Origin: Periconia sp. R9002
Taxonomy: Eukaryota; Ascomycota; Dothideomycetes; Pleosporales; Periconiaceae
Reading direction: 5' to 3'
Assembly: GCA_023627715.1 (NCBI GenBank)
Contig: JAMAHW010000017.1
Span: 310,001 to 374,000, forward strand
DNA length: 64,000 bases
Below, piece by piece: positions 33,095 through 45,517 of this stretch. Made by a program: the position numbers and the translations under genes. The notes below the pieces were generated by a model that was not told where the DNA came from, did not search any database, and worked only from the letters and a program-made list of their open reading frames with translations. Numbering within the stretch: the stretch's first letter is position 1; every line of letters begins with the position of its first letter.

Positions 33095-34777
33095 TTAGGC
33101 CCATATTCCCAGCGTCCAGCTCGCTCTGTCACCCGCTCCTCGCCCCATGCCAATGCCTGGACCCATGCTCTGCCGTTGTTGCACGACAGATATCTCTTTC
33201 TCTTTAGTGGCACCTTGTAACCCATGCTGAAGGTACTTTTCTCTATCGATTTCCACGATACCTTTGATGCGATGGTGAGCGACCAGACTCGCGCCAGCCC
33301 AGGGACCAAGGGTGTCTACACCTCTGATAACCCCGCCGATTAAGGAAGTAGGTGGTACATTTTTCAAGGCCAGATGAGAGAGCTTTGCATCAATTGGATC
33401 TTCTTCGGGGTTCTGCAGACCAGCTGGAGGGGCTGCATTGGGATCAAGGGATTCAGAAACTTTGTCATCACCCTCCTGCTTTCTTAGCTCCAAATTCTCT
33501 CTTCTTTGGTTTATGATCATTTCGTGGCGCGCGCTCGCCGAACCATAGTTGCGTACCGGATCCCATCCTTTCTGGGAGACGAGAGCTTCAAGTTCCGCAA
33601 GAAGGCGAGTCTTCAGCCCGGGAAGTGATGATCCACCGCCAGTAATGACAATACGTGACATACACAGGCGACGGACATCCATGGGCAGCGATAACAGGGC
33701 GCGGTGCATAAGGTGGTGCAGTGGCAATTCATTGTCATCGAATTCATTCAATGCCGTGTCAGGCGCGAACAAGGCGCTTTCGGCCGGTTTAGCCAACGAT
33801 GCAAATGGTATCGTGAGTTCCGTTGGGGGAGTGTGGCGAGGGAACGGAATGGTGACGGTGGGTTCCGGTGACTCAACAGCATCCTCAAATTCCTCGAGAA
33901 TAGGAGAGGTGCGGGCCGCAAAATACATAGTCCTCCGGTTTGACCTTGGCTTCGATTTACACCAACCGACGCGAGTGAGCACCTCGTCGGCTTCCTCAAA
34001 AGAGACGTCCGTCTTGGAGTCACCCGCGCCTGGTTCATCATCGAGCGCGACATTCAGAAGTTTGGCCATGTGCTCGCTCAAAAGCTTCGTTGCACGGATG
34101 CTTCTCTGCTCGTGCACCTCGCGATACTCGCAAACCGCTGTGATGAGCGTCTCTGACCATCCTATATCGACCACGAGAGCCGACCTGAGTCCAGCCGCCA
34201 CAGTAGCCAGAACAGGGGCGGACAAAAGAGTGATGGATGGTGCCTGGAAGCTACCAAATAGGACGTCCAGAAAGCTCGACATGAGCGGATGCGGCAGCTT
34301 CGGTGGTAGAGAGAGCATGATACGACGCGGTTTGGTGTCGAGAACGAAATATTTGTTGAAAGCTTCACGCATGGCTCTCTCGAATTTGTCCTCCACCAGA
34401 CCTAAATCCACTTGGCCAAGATCCAAACGATATAGTTCATGGTCTTGTCCCCATTCTTCCCCCCTTTTCCTTTTTCTACGTTCATGATTGTGCTCCGGAT
34501 CCCACTGGCGATAGTCGGCCGCCCTCCTCTGCTCGTCTGGGCCAAATGAGAGGGTGCATCGCGGTGTGCTTTCGCCTGGCAGGCCGCCACGCACAAACCG
34601 AGCGCCGATTTCGAGCACAATGTATTCGTCTTCGGTGCGGTAGCCACCAGGGGAGCCATATATGGATGAAGTGGATCGACCGAGGGGGGTCCGAGGGGTT
34701 TCGGGGGTAGATGCGAGGTCTGCAACGCGAGGCGTGGTACCTCTTGCGCGACCCAAGTTGCGATCAGCCGTAGACAT
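33095..34777 (-). CDS. arp10: Actin-related protein 10 (dynactin pointed-end complex)
   Basis: The frame is open to 34804 but the first ATG is at 34777; 560 residues, no intron. A Ser/Thr/Pro-rich N-terminal leader precedes the actin fold. That fold shows the first-strand motif Val-Leu-Glu-Ile-Gly, a central Val-Val-Asp-Ile-Gly-Trp (second phosphate loop) and a Thr-Gly-Gly-Gly-Ser adenosine motif. A long charged insert lies near residues 420-470. The size, leader and weak phosphate loops fit fungal Arp10 (Neurospora RO-7), part of the dynactin pointed-end complex needed for dynein-driven nuclear movement. Other divergent actin-related proteins are less likely alternatives. Confidence 0.8.
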   Translation of the reverse strand: MSTADRNLGRARGTTPRVADLASTPETPRTPLGRSTSSIYGSPGGYRTEDEYIVLEIGARFVRGGLPGESTPRCTLSFGPDEQRRAADYRQWDPEHNHERRKRKRGEEWGQDHELYRLDLGQVDLGLVEDKFERAMREAFNKYFVLDTKPRRIMLSLPPKLPHPLMSSFLDVLFGSFQAPSITLLSAPVLATVAAGLRSALVVDIGWSETLITAVCEYREVHEQRSIRATKLLSEHMAKLLNVALDDEPGAGDSKTDVSFEEADEVLTRVGWCKSKPRSNRRTMYFAARTSPILEEFEDAVESPEPTVTIPFPRHTPPTELTIPFASLAKPAESALFAPDTALNEFDDNELPLHHLMHRALLSLPMDVRRLCMSRIVITGGGSSLPGLKTRLLAELEALVSQKGWDPVRNYGSASARHEMIINQRRENLELRKQEGDDKVSESLDPNAAPPAGLQNPEEDPIDAKLSHLALKNVPPTSLIGGVIRGVDTLGPWAGASLVAHHRIKGIVEIDREKYLQHGLQGATKEKEISVVQQRQSMGPGIGMGRGAGDRASWTLGIWA

Positions 34778-35431
34778 GCTCGCGGTGATTTGGGGTTTTC
34801 GCAATTCTAGTCTGTTCTCTTGTGTCGTACCATCCTAATGCGAGCTCAATTGGCAGGCCATTTGATCGGAGTCATTTTGAAGTTGTGCATCCCGTTGCGG
34901 GCGAGCACGTTCATCAGCCAATACGATGTCTCGCGTTTGCTTAGTAAGTAGCTTTGTGGGTTGAAACACCCCTGTCGCACTTTTCTCGAGTGCAAATAGG
35001 TAGGGCATTTTGATGCCTACAGAATATAGCTTTTCAGCGTCTATATAGAAATAGCAAATAATTCAATCAAGTTATGCACGGTTGATCCAAGTGTCTATAG
35101 AAGCATAATCTGCTCCAGCACACCTGAGTGTGATCCATAATCACGTTGTGCGCTCCTTTCCTAAAAAAATAGAAGCTTGGGCCAGGCTTGGCAACTCGAA
35201 CTTTTCTGCTCCACTCGTTTTTAATTTTGCACGTCGCAACTGCTACCTACCCACGAACGCCAACGCCTCGCAACAGCCGCCGCGAGTACCGGATCCTGCC
35301 AATCGAGTCGGACCGCTTGCACAAAAGGACACGGAAAGAGTAGGAGTTTGCTTGGAGCGACAGCAGGAGCTCCCGCCCTCGAAACTGCTTTGCACTTGCC
35401 TCATAGCTCTGGGGAAAACGACAAAAGCACA
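34778..35431. other. Divergent promoter between arp10 and NOP58
   Basis: Shared upstream region of two housekeeping genes. No gene was seen. Confidence 0.55.
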
Positions 35432-37321
35432 ATGGGCCTCTTCATATTGAGCGAGACCAGGTATGCAAATGGCAGTCCCGACTGCTGTTTCGACGAATTT
35501 TGCAAAACATAGCTGACCTTGCACAAGCGCTGGTTATGCGCTCTTCAAAGCCAAGGACAAGAAGCTGCTTAAAGACGGCGACAAGAACCTGTCCTCGGTC
35601 GAGGGTGCAGTAAACGCACTGAAGTTGAAGAAATTCACCGTACGCTTGCTCTTCGTCCATCCCGTGTACAACAGATACTGATATGTTGGTAGAAATTTGA
35701 GAATGCTGTCACCGCCCTCAATGAGGCCGCTGCCCTCTCCGACAGCAAGGTCAGCCCTATGCTATCTACCCTTTTGAACGAGCTCAAAGACGAGACCAAA
35801 TCCTCTCTTGCGGTTGCCGATCCCAAACTCGGTAACGCCATCTCTCAGCTCCCCGGCCTCTCCCTCAAGGTTGTGACAGACTCCTCTACCCAGGATGTCT
35901 ACCGCGCCATTCGCGCACATCTGCCATCCCTCGTCTCCGACCTGATCCCTGCTGAGGTCGACTCTACCCGCTTGGGTCTTTCACATTCGCTCTCGCGACA
36001 CAAGCTGAAGTTTTCGCCCGACAAGGTTGATACCATGATCATCCAGAGCATCGGTAGTCTCGATGTGCTGGACAAGCAACTTAACACATATGCGATGCGC
36101 GTCAAGGAATGGTACGGATGGCACTTCCCCGAACTGGCCAAGATTCTCAACGATAATCTTGCCTACTCGAGGGTGGTTCTCAAAATGGGCTTCAGGTCTA
36201 ACGCTCGCAAGGCTGATCTTTCGGTAAGTTATCGTGATTGATTAAATCTTTTTGTTTTTACTTATACCATACAGTCTATTTTGCCTGAAGAGATCGAAAC
36301 CGCCGTTAAGGCTGCCGCTGAGATCTCCATGGGAACGGAAATCAGTGACGAAGATCTGGAGGCTACTAGCGCTCTTGCCGAGCAGGTCGTCGATTTGACC
36401 GAGCACCGTCAAAACCTGTCTAGCTACCTCGCCACACGTATGCAGGCGCTAGCACCTAACCTTACTGCACTCGTCGGAGACCTCGTTGGTGCCCGTCTCA
36501 TTGCCCACTCCGGTTCGCTAATGAACCTTGCCAAATCGCCCGGATCCACCATCCAGATCCTCGGTGCCGAAAAGGCCCTGTTCCGCGCGCTCAAAACCAA
36601 GCACGACACACCCAAGTATGGTCTCATCTACCACGCCTCTCTGATTGGTCAAGCCACTGGAAAGAACAAGGGCAAGATTGCTCGTATGCTTGCCGCCAAA
36701 ACCGCTCTTGGTCTGCGTGTGGATGCCCTCAGCACATGGGGTATTTCTTCAGAGAGCTCGGCTAACGAGCCTACCGAGGAGGAGAAGTCACAGCTTGGTC
36801 GCGATGCACGAACTGGTATTGAACGGCGGTTACGCGCACTCGAAGGTAAACCCCTTAAGAGCCTGCCCAATGCCAACCAGACCTCGCTTGGGGCACCCAA
36901 ATGGGAGGTTAAGGAAGCCCGCAAGTATAATCCCGATGCGGACGGTCTTGTTGGCGATGAGCCGGCTGCGAAGAAGTCCAAGAAGGCCCAGGTCAATGGC
37001 ACGCCCAAGAAGGCCGTGTCGGAGAAGGCCGCCTCAGAAGAGGCCGACAGCAGCGAGATTGACGACACGACCATGATGGATGCAGATGCGGGCGCAGAAG
37101 AGTCAGGATCGGATGCGGAGCAACCCGACAGCAAGGCAGCGAAGAAGGCCGCAAAGGAGGCCAAGAAGGCGCGCAAGGCCGAACGTGCAGCTAAGCGTGA
37201 AGCCAAAGCGGCGAAGAAGGCAGCCAAGGAAGCCAAGCAGAACGGCGAAGAGAAGAAGAGGAAGCGGGACGACGATGACAAGGATTCTAAGAAGAAGAAG
37301 AAGAAGAAGAGCAAGGACTAG
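35432..37321 (+). CDS. NOP58: Box C/D snoRNP core protein Nop58
   Basis: Four exons: 35432-35460, 35528-35639, 35693-36223 and 36275-37321; 572 residues. The start Met-Gly-Leu-Phe-Ile-Leu-Ser-Glu-Thr is nearly invariant for Nop58. The N-terminal NOP5NT domain is followed by the coiled-coil NOSIC region. The Nop domain contains Gly-Ser-Leu-Met-Asn-Leu-Ala-Lys and Gly-x-Ile-Tyr-His-Ala. The tail from about residue 440 is rich in Lys, Glu, Ala and Asp and ends in Lys-Lys blocks, as usual. It binds box C/D snoRNAs with Nop56, Snu13 and fibrillarin in the nucleolus to guide rRNA 2'-O-methylation. Its first exon is only 29 nt. Confidence 0.98.
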
Positions 37322-37959
37322 AAGTCTCCGACGCTCAGACCTGCCACGTCCCTTCATCTCTCATCATTTCTTTGTTACCTTTCCTTGATACTACTCTGTC
37401 AAAACGGGCGACGGCGTTTTTGAATGGATCCTGTTTTTTGCTTTCCTGTTCTTTTTTTCTCAATCTTGTCTTGCTATGTCGAGACGAACCAACAACGAGT
37501 GGGCGCATGGTGGGAAGGGAAGGGAAGCTTGCTTGTAGGGTTATCCTGTACATGTTGGGTGTTTTTCCGAGTTTGATGTGCGTCGATGACGGTTGGAAGG
37601 AAGGAGATGCTAAGTCGTGCGATGCATTGCATGTTGCTGAGCGTTGCTGCTTGCTTTCCCTAATCTCGCAATCTTCATTGCATGTAGGAGGATGGATACA
37701 TATATAAAGGCAGCAGCAGCGCAGCTAACGATAAGCCGAGGGAGAATTTGAGAAAAAAAGTTGATTTGTACAAAATCTTATTCATCCGCTTCTTGTGCGT
37801 AGTATCTATCTATCGTGTGATGCCATTCACTCTACTCTCTGTCCTATTTATCCATCCTTCTCTGATCTGAAACGTTTTCTCTCCACTCCGCATACTCATT
37901 CCATCAACTTTCAACCCTCTCAACCCCCCCTTGTCTCTCCACCCTCTCTCTAAACCAAC

Positions 37960-37960
<1 letters not shown>

Positions 37961-37998
<38 letters not shown>

Positions 37999-38022
37999 AC
38001 CACCACCACCACCACCACCACC
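37961..38022. repeat. Compound microsatellite (A)36 then (CCA)n
   Basis: 36 consecutive A (37961-37996) run directly into about eight CCA units (37997-38022). The opposite strand reads (TGG)n then T-run. It is likely polymorphic and prone to assembly error. Confidence 0.95.
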
Positions 38023-38157
38023 GACCGGAACCTCATAAAAAACCCCTCCCCCTCCTTCCTCCAGCCCCTGCCTGCGCATCTTCCCATCTCCTTACCTTTC
38101 TCAATCCCCCCATTCATTCCCCTTTCCCCCCACTACCACCCAAACGTTTCAGTGTAA

Positions 38158-38194
38158 CATACCATACCATACCATACCATGCCATGCCATGCCA
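38158..38194. repeat. Pentanucleotide repeat (CATAC)n/(CATGC)n
   Basis: Four CATAC units followed by three CATGC units, then a degenerate unit. The switch from A to G within the array suggests an old substitution that spread by slippage. Confidence 0.9.
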
Positions 38195-39574
38195 CCGCAT
38201 ACATACACACCTAGTCTCTTTCTCTCTCTCTCTCTGTATTGGGGACAGGGACGGGCTCAGTTTGTCGTAGTAGGTAGTCCATCATCGATACGTAGGACGT
38301 AGGTAGTTAGTTATGTAGTACAAGGACTTTATGTGTATATGATGCAGTGCAGTACACTACAGAACCTACTTTAACCATTCATTTATCCATTCATTCATCA
38401 ATCTGCTTCCTCTACACATCAATATATCTATCTATCTATATAAGTGTGTGCCTAAAACTAAGTCATTAGGTAGTATTCTTAATCAAGTTTCAAGGGAGAG
38501 AAAAAAAAAAAAAAAGTTGCTTGTGTAGATAGATATTTATTCTAGGTAATCAATAAAAATCCGTATCGCAGAGTATTGCAAGTATGTACATATATATTCT
38601 CGGTATATCAATCAACACAGGCCCGAAGGAAAGAAAATTTTTTTTTTTGGAGGTTCAAAGGCGAGAGAGCACACAAACAACGTATATGGAGAGAGAAAAA
38701 CCAATAAAAGGACCGTGTTTTTTTTTTGTTTTCCGGTGTTTTTGTGTGTTTGATATATACTCACCTTTTTGTATGGGTAGAGGGGGTAAGCCCTTAAGTA
38801 CTGCGGTACTAATGAACTATCTAAATCTGACAAAAAAAAAGGGAGCAACAGGTAAAATCATCGTCCGTAATACGGTGGTTCACCTTGGGTATTTGTATAT
38901 GTATGTTTATTACATGGTGTATTTATTTATTTATTATTTTCTCACGGTTGTGCAGCGGTTTGATTATCGCGCCCGCCGATTGGATGGGATGGGGATGGGA
39001 TTACGTAGTTTTCGGACATCTTTCGATGCCCTATTTTTTATAGTCTTCTCTCTGTCCTGGTTTGTTTTTACTTTCTTTCTCGCTTGACGAGGCCCCCACA
39101 TCTCGGTGCCTTTCCGTCCCATTCCCGTCTCGGTCTGCTCTTTCCCAGGAACGCCGTATTACCATAACCCCGTGTCATGCCATGCCATCCAGCGCCATGC
39201 TCATAGTGTGCCATGCTATGCAAATGAATCCAAGCCAGAATGGGGTATTGAATTGAGACCATCTACCAGCATTGCTTTTCCCGTCTACGCCGCGCTATAC
39301 ATCCGTTGAGAGAACAAGAATGGCTTCGTTATTGTCGTCGTCGTCATCGCTCGTATCATGACATGGAGGTGTCATAGAAGATGAAAAAGTTGTTACAAGA
39401 ATGTGGCTGCTCCTATCACTGTTCTTGCCCATGGCCGGTAACTACCTGTGAAGAGGGTATGACCAGTCTCGGGCCCCCTCGGCGTAAGTGAACGGCTTGA
39501 TGCCTGAAGCCTCGCGCAGTGGACCGCCTTCTATGAACACTCGGTAGACGAAAGCAGTTCGGCATTGCTCAGAT

Positions 39575-41436
39575 TCATGTTCTTTTTTTAATGATGAACA
39601 CGCCCACCTCGATCCCCTTTTGTGGATGCTCGCTTTCGGCATTGCGATGGGCAACGCCATCCAGCACGGCCTCGATCAAATGCGTCCCCGTCATACCGGA
39701 CTCCGGGAGTTTCTTCGTTTGACGAAAGTACGTTGTTACGGTCTCGCGGATCCTGGGCTTTTCCTGCTTGATCCACCAGTCGTTCGCCCATGCATTTCGC
39801 TCAGGCTGGATCTCTTGCCTCGACGCATACATGACTTCGTAAATCGGTTTCTGATCTACCGAGTCGGTAGAACCGGTGCTACTGATCCGCCTGCAAAAAT
39901 CTTCAATGTTCGTTTTGAGGGATTCGTACTCGTCCAGATAAGCCACTGAACCCATCTGTCCCAGACTCTTGCCAAGATCAGCCGCCAAATCGTGGACTAC
40001 CGTTAGCGCTCGCAGCAATGGATCCAGAACAGGACCGAGATAGTCATGCATGAAGGTGCGAGCGCCAGTCTTGGTGGGGTAGATGAAGAGGAGCAGCCCG
40101 TTCTCTTTGGAAACCTCAATCAACCGATCGTGGAGCAAAGAGCGACCGCGCAACTGAAACATCTCGGCGTATTCGTTCGTGTTGGTCGGTGGAATGCATC
40201 GCTCCACGATGGATATGTTGATGCTTCCAGGGGGCACAACGGGCCGGGGACTTGGAGGCAAGAGCTTGGACTCCAACTGGTAATCCGGTATGGCCACGGC
40301 GCTGTCGAATATTTGTTTCGTAAAGTACTCGTCTCCGCCTACGGCGGGACCGGGCGTTGAAGGCGGCGATTTGGGCAGATCGGACAGGGTAAAGCGGCCG
40401 GGAACTGCGTGAAAGACGTTGGTCCACGACGTGTTGGTGTGGGATCTCTCGTGGATGAAGGCAATCAGCTGGCCAAAGAGGTGGCCGGACATGGAGGGAC
40501 AGGGGAGTGCGTGGGATAGGATTTTGACTAGACTGAGACTCTCCGCGCGGGATTCGGTGGCTTACGGGGTGGTGAGCAAAATTCTCCGGATCGGACGGTG
40601 GCACGCTTACCTAAAATCTCCTTGATCTGCTGGATGCAAACTGCCATTCCCAAGGCGCCGTCGACTTGTTGCATGACGGGAACAATGATGTTGGAAGACG
40701 GACCCAGCGAGCCGGCCCTAGCTGTGTTGGAGAGATTTGGGGAGACGCCTGGTTCTGAACTTGGTGGGGAGCCCAAGCCTGCGGGTCTGACATTCACAAA
40801 GGAGCCCCAGTTTACCGTCCCCGATTCCGCAGGAGGGGTAACAACGGGAACCGGGTGGTGGACGTCGCCCCTGGCGGGCTTGGAGGTTGCGGCCGGCGGA
40901 GATGGCGAGGCGTGGGGTTCGTCGAGGGGCGGGATGCGAGCCAACGGCGGCGGGCTAAGCGCATGGAGGGGGTCTTCAGGCTTGGAGAGCGGACCGGCAC
41001 CGAGCGAGGCAAACGAGAGACTGGAGTCGAAAGATTTGCGATCGGGATGGGGTGCAGCAATGCCCAGCAGGTCGAACGAGGGAAGCCGCAGATTGGGAGA
41101 GGTTTTCACAATGGGAGGGGCAGGGAGGGAAACATGATTCGGGGGCAGGACGGTGCCAGCAAAACTCAGACTGAGATCGGGGCCCGTCTCCAGCAGAGGA
41201 GGGGTGGGGAGGTCCAAGGATTCCGAGGTGGGCAAGGGGGAAGGCAATGGTTGAGGAAGAGATGGATCGTCGCGGATGGGCGGCGGGGGCGAAGCAAGCA
41301 CACGACGAGGAATACCGGAGGGTGGGTTGTGATGGTCCGGGATTTCGTCTGGCGTGGCGGCAGTCAGGCTGGTGCTGCTGTCGTCGGTGTACAAACTGGT
41401 GGTGTGGGCAGAGGAGGGCAAGAAACGGGCGTCCAT
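39575..41436 (-). CDS. Unknown Pro/Ser-rich protein with conserved C-terminal domain
   Basis: Exons are 41436-40611 and 40527-39575 (83-bp intron, GTAAGC donor, TCTAG acceptor); 592 residues from the first ATG. The frame stays open to 41565, so an upstream exon is possible. Residues 1-235 are very rich in Pro, Ser and Leu and probably disordered. From about 250 onward the protein is folded: an amphipathic helix spanning the splice junction, an aromatic-rich block, and a long alpha/beta region with several Leu-rich helices, ending Lys-Lys-Arg-Thr. No signal peptide or membrane helix. I do not recognise the family. The two-part design resembles a fungal regulatory or scaffolding protein. Confidence 0.75.
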
Positions 41437-44150
41437 GGCCTGTGGGATGGATGCGGCAGAGAGACAAACTGGGTGGCTCGAAAGGGTAGCAGATCTTCTG
41501 GTGGGAGGGGCACTGGGGGTGGGAATATCCAAGCCAAGACCAGACCGATGGCGGGGGATGAGCACGGGTGCGGACGGGGGTTACTGGGCCAATGTAGTAT
41601 GGTTTGTTTCAGTGTATGCGTGCTGGCAATGGACGAAGAGCCAAAAAGAAAGAAAGGAAGAATGCTGATTGGGACGAGGTGGTTGGAGCGAAGCAAACAA
41701 ACGAATGAAGAAGAAGAATGGCTCAGACGGATGGCGCAGAGCCTCGGTCGGAGGAGAGGGCGAGGGTTGATCACGATGGACGCACCATGGCAGTGGATGA
41801 TGGTGGTGACAAGGACAGTACGAAGGAAGAGTCAGCCAGCACCGATAGAATGGGAACGAGGATGAGTGGAGCAATCGATAGAGGCAGTGAGTAGGTAAGT
41901 ACGTGGGAAGAGTACCAAGGCAGTATAGTATGGTTACTATAGTAAGTATAGGGATAGGTAGGGATAGTGGGAGGTGTACCTGTAACAAAGGTTTGAAAAG
42001 GTATAGAGAAGAGAAAGAGAGAGGGAGTTAGCTGGTCATGGCATGTATTGAGGCATTTGGGTGGTCTAGCAGCATTGAGCAGTAAGTACAGTAGGTACAG
42101 TGCGAGAGTGCGATGCGGTGCAGTGGCAGAGGCAGAGGCAGAAGTGTGGCAGCAGTGCTGGTGGGACGCTGCTGGCATGACCAATCAGACTAGAGCGCAC
42201 CGTGCCCCTTCCGTTGCAACTTACGCCTCACAAGTCGACGAGAGTCTAGACCACGCGTGGATTTCTGGTTCGCCTTATGAGCTCCCCCAGAATCCAGACG
42301 TCGCTCGCTCCCTTCTGGTCACACCTTGATACTACCCTTAGTACCTACATGTAATTACCATCACCACGCACATGGACAAAACAAAGCACATACTTGACGA
42401 TGTCTCGCCGTCTCCGTCGTCTACACAGATGCGGTAGTCTCGACAAGTACAAGTACATAGCTACTAGAGGCCGGGTCTATTGACAGGCTAGGGCTGACCC
42501 GGGTCGTGTGGCCTGACATTGAGGACATGGTGCTGTGCTGGCCCCTCTCATTTCCATACTTCACTCGATATTCCCTCATCCATAGCCTACCTAACTACCT
42601 AGGCTTTTGCTTACCTGAACCGCAGGCATGCATCACCTAACGTACTTCTGTGCCTATGCACTCAGGTACATGGCGCCCCAACCGCGCTCTGGAGGGGCCA
42701 CGGCGCTCGCTAGGTATCCATCCAAAACGAAGGAAAAAATTAATAACGAAAAAAGTCCACGCCATGTCCATGCCCAATGAACCGTGGTTTCGCGGAAAAA
42801 ATCTCTGCGCCGCCGTTACCGCTACGCTCAAGGTAGCCACGTTGAAATGCAAGCTACGCATTCTCCATGACTTAGTCACCTCTCCACTGTAAACAGAAGA
42901 AAAAACTCACCATGTCTCGGCCCGCTCCACACCCAACGTCCGACTTCAAAGACTCGACTCTTCGCTTAGATCATCCGATTCACAACCCACTTCAAAGGCC
43001 AAAGATAACAACTCTCATGCGCGCACGACTCCTCTGTACCCCCTCGGGCACTGCCTTGAGCCCTGCCGTGCGCCCGTCCAGAGTCCAGACTCTCGTCGAC
43101 ATGCCTCTGTGTCGTCTCCAAATTCGATCGCCTGCAGCCGGCAACCTACAACTCAGGGCGATGGCGGTCCAGGCGCGTCTTTTTATTGCTTGCTTGCTCA
43201 TTGTCCATCTATCCAGTCCACAACAAGTCAGCCCATGATGCCTGTTGACATGCCTGCTTCACCGCGTTCAACTGAGTTTCCTTTCTGCCAAAGCCACATG
43301 CTCTGTGCGTGCAGGTAGGCTTCCATAACACGTAGACATACACATTGCCAAGACAGCTGCATCGCTCCGTAAATGGCAATCCCAGCTTCTGCTTAGCACC
43401 CTCATGTGATTCTGATATAAGCTTCTTCTGGAGACGTCATTTTACATGAACTGCCCGTTCATGTCAGGGAAGTCTGCCTCGGCATGTAAATGTAGCCTCC
43501 GCCATCATCCCACGAGAATTCGTTCTACGGGCAGGTCGAGCCGTTGTGCCAAGACTTTGGCTAGCGGCAAAACCTGCCTCGGTCACGCACTATTTTTTTA
43601 TTACCACTGACTACACTAACCAAACTCACCACACAGCTCATACCGATTAGTACCATTGCGGAACAAAACTGGTCTTTGCAACAGCAAGGTGAGTCTCCAT
43701 TCACCCCCTTGAACTTCCCATGGTGCATCATAACTTGATCGACTGGCTCCATGGGTGTGTGTGTCGTCGTCGGGCTTTGCTTGCCGCTGTAGTCAGCCCG
43801 ATACCAAACTCTGCGGCCTCAATGGATACGTCCACAAAATAAATTTATTTCTACGGACTTCTGAAAACGACAATCAGTGACTACAAAAATGCTAATCATA
43901 AAATTGCAGGAACATTACCAATTCCACACAACTCGAACCTCCCCCAACAACTTCTATTCACTTCCGTCACGTGTTTCGTGATACAACAACCAGCGGCTGG
44001 GAATACGGACCACATCTAATCTTCCTTTTTTTTGTCACAGACCTTTCCCCTTTTCTTTTCCTCTCAAGAAACCGAGGGAACGGAGCACGAAGAAAAAGAA
44101 AACAAAAAAAAAAAAAAACAGCCGGCCCCGGCAGAAGCAAACATTCCGAC
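41437..44150. other. Long intergenic region
   Basis: About 2.7 kb with no gene I can support. The left part (41437-42180) is G/A-rich on the plus strand, likely the 5' untranslated and promoter region of the unknown Pro-rich gene. The right part holds an A-run near 44103-44118 just before the RPC9 gene. Frames at 42650-42892 and 42912-43238 have no coding character. Confidence 0.5.
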
Positions 44151-44871
44151 ATGCACGTGCGTCGTCCCATTCACACATTGGCTCCCAGCGGAACCCATTT
44201 CACAACACTAACTCCCAAAAAACACGGACACAGATCAAAACAGCACAATCAGCACTCCTCTCCAACCACGAAGTGCTCCTGCACCTGCAAGCCGAGCAAG
44301 CCGAATACAACGGCACCGACGGCACGCACCGGAAACGCAAGCCCCCCGCGGGACTCCAAGAAATACTCAAAGATGTACATCCCCTCCATTCATCCATCCC
44401 TCCCAAAAACCTAACCACAGTCCCCCTACCTTCCCCAAGAAACAAAATCTAACCCTTTCCCCCCAAAAACAGGGCATCCACTACCTCTCCAACCCAGACT
44501 CCCCCCTCACCTCCCTAACAACCACACACTCCAACCGCCCCCGCACGCTCTACAAAGGGCACCACAGCCTCTTCCGCGCCCTGGCACCCAAATACCGTCT
44601 CAACAAGACCGAGTACCTCCAGATCTACAACATCCGCCCCCGCTCGCTCATCACGCTGCAGCTCGTCGTCGAGGAGGCGGGCGTGCGGTTCTCCGACGAG
44701 GAGCTCGAGGATATGCTGGCTATTATTGAGGGGGTTTTTCAGGAGGAGGAGATGGGGATTCCCGAGGGCGTCGAGGAGGAGAAGCTGGAGGGGTTGGGGG
44801 AGGGGGTTGTTGAGGGGGGTGCGAGTGGGGGTGGTGGGGGGAGGAGGGGGAGGAAGAGGAGGGTTGGGTAG
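44151..44871 (+). CDS. rpc9: RNA polymerase III subunit Rpc9/C17
   Basis: Three exons: 44151-44156 (only ATG CAC), 44234-44374 and 44473-44871; 181 residues. After splicing the protein begins with a block containing Ala-Gln-Ser-Ala-Leu-Leu-Ser-Asn-His-Glu-Val, the family start. The Rpb4/HRDC-like domain follows, with Leu-Asn-Lys-Thr-Glu-Tyr-Leu-Gln-Ile-x-Asn-x-Arg-Pro, a Leu-Gln-Leu-Val-Val-Glu-Glu helix and an acidic C-terminal helix. The last 30 residues are Gly/Arg-rich, which is an addition. C17 pairs with Rpc25 in the RNA polymerase III stalk and contacts TFIIIB. A 6-nt first exon is typical of this gene in fungi but rests on splice inference. Confidence 0.88.
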
Positions 44872-45517
44872 GTGGTGTTTTGTATGGAGTTTTTGTTTTC
44901 TGTGGCAAAAGGTGTGGGTTTTTTAGGGGCAGGTTTTTTTTTGTCTTCTTTTCGAGGTCGTGCTTTGTGTATATCATACACCAAGTAACACGTTACCTAC
45001 CTACCCGTTGTGCACATACATATATTATGAGGTTTGTCTGAGGAGAGAGAGAGAGAGACATGGAACAGGGGGGAGCGGTTGGTTGGTTGACAAGCTTTTC
45101 TTCATTTTGCCCAACACAACTTTGTCTGGAACAGTCATGTATGTAGAAAGGTACATATATATATATATACGTCACAAGAGGGTTGTTTTTGTTCACAAAC
45201 AAGATTATTTTCAAAAAATGGAAAAAAGTTCGCGGTCCCAAACAACACAGCCCTTTTTTTCCCCCCCTACATAGCCCTAAGTACCTACCTAGGCACATAT
45301 ACATACATAGCTGATAACTCCGTAATGGCACACATGACATGGATCAATTATTTTTGCCATGTATAATACCTACCTACCCCCCATCTTTTTTCTTGCTTTC
45401 TCACAGACGTATCCATTCTTCTTCATCACCGGTCTTGAATCATCTTCTATAAGTACGTATTCTACTCCTAGGGATACTACATCCACCCCCTCCACCACAC
45501 CCCTCACCTTTAACAAG
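44872..45517. other. Convergent intergenic region
   Basis: Spacer between convergent RPC9 and the first lactonase-like gene, with GA, TA and T tracts. No gene was seen. Confidence 0.5.

Larger units (their letters stand above)
37322..39574. other. Long repeat-rich non-coding region
   Basis: About 2.25 kb. It holds the 3' region of NOP58, then homopolymer and short tandem repeats (see separate entries), CT tracts near 38217-38235 and many T runs. A 167-residue frame at 38584-39087 is made of low-complexity T/A-rich codons and is not accepted. Confidence 0.6.

Noticed and set aside
33549..34487. 312-residue plus-strand frame
   Set aside because: Antisense to Arp10; Ser/Arg-rich composition typical of a shadow frame.
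36649..37314. 221-residue minus-strand frame
   Set aside because: Shadow of the Lys/Ala-rich tail of Nop58, giving Phe/Leu/Ser runs.
38584..39087. 167-residue plus-strand frame
   Set aside because: Made of T/A-rich low-complexity codons in a repeat-rich gap; no conserved look.
40855..41865. 336-residue Gly/Arg-rich plus-strand frame
   Set aside because: Antisense to the Pro/Ser-rich gene; composition is the mirror of that gene.
42912..43238. 108-residue plus-strand frame
   Set aside because: Overlaps other frames of similar length and has no coding character.
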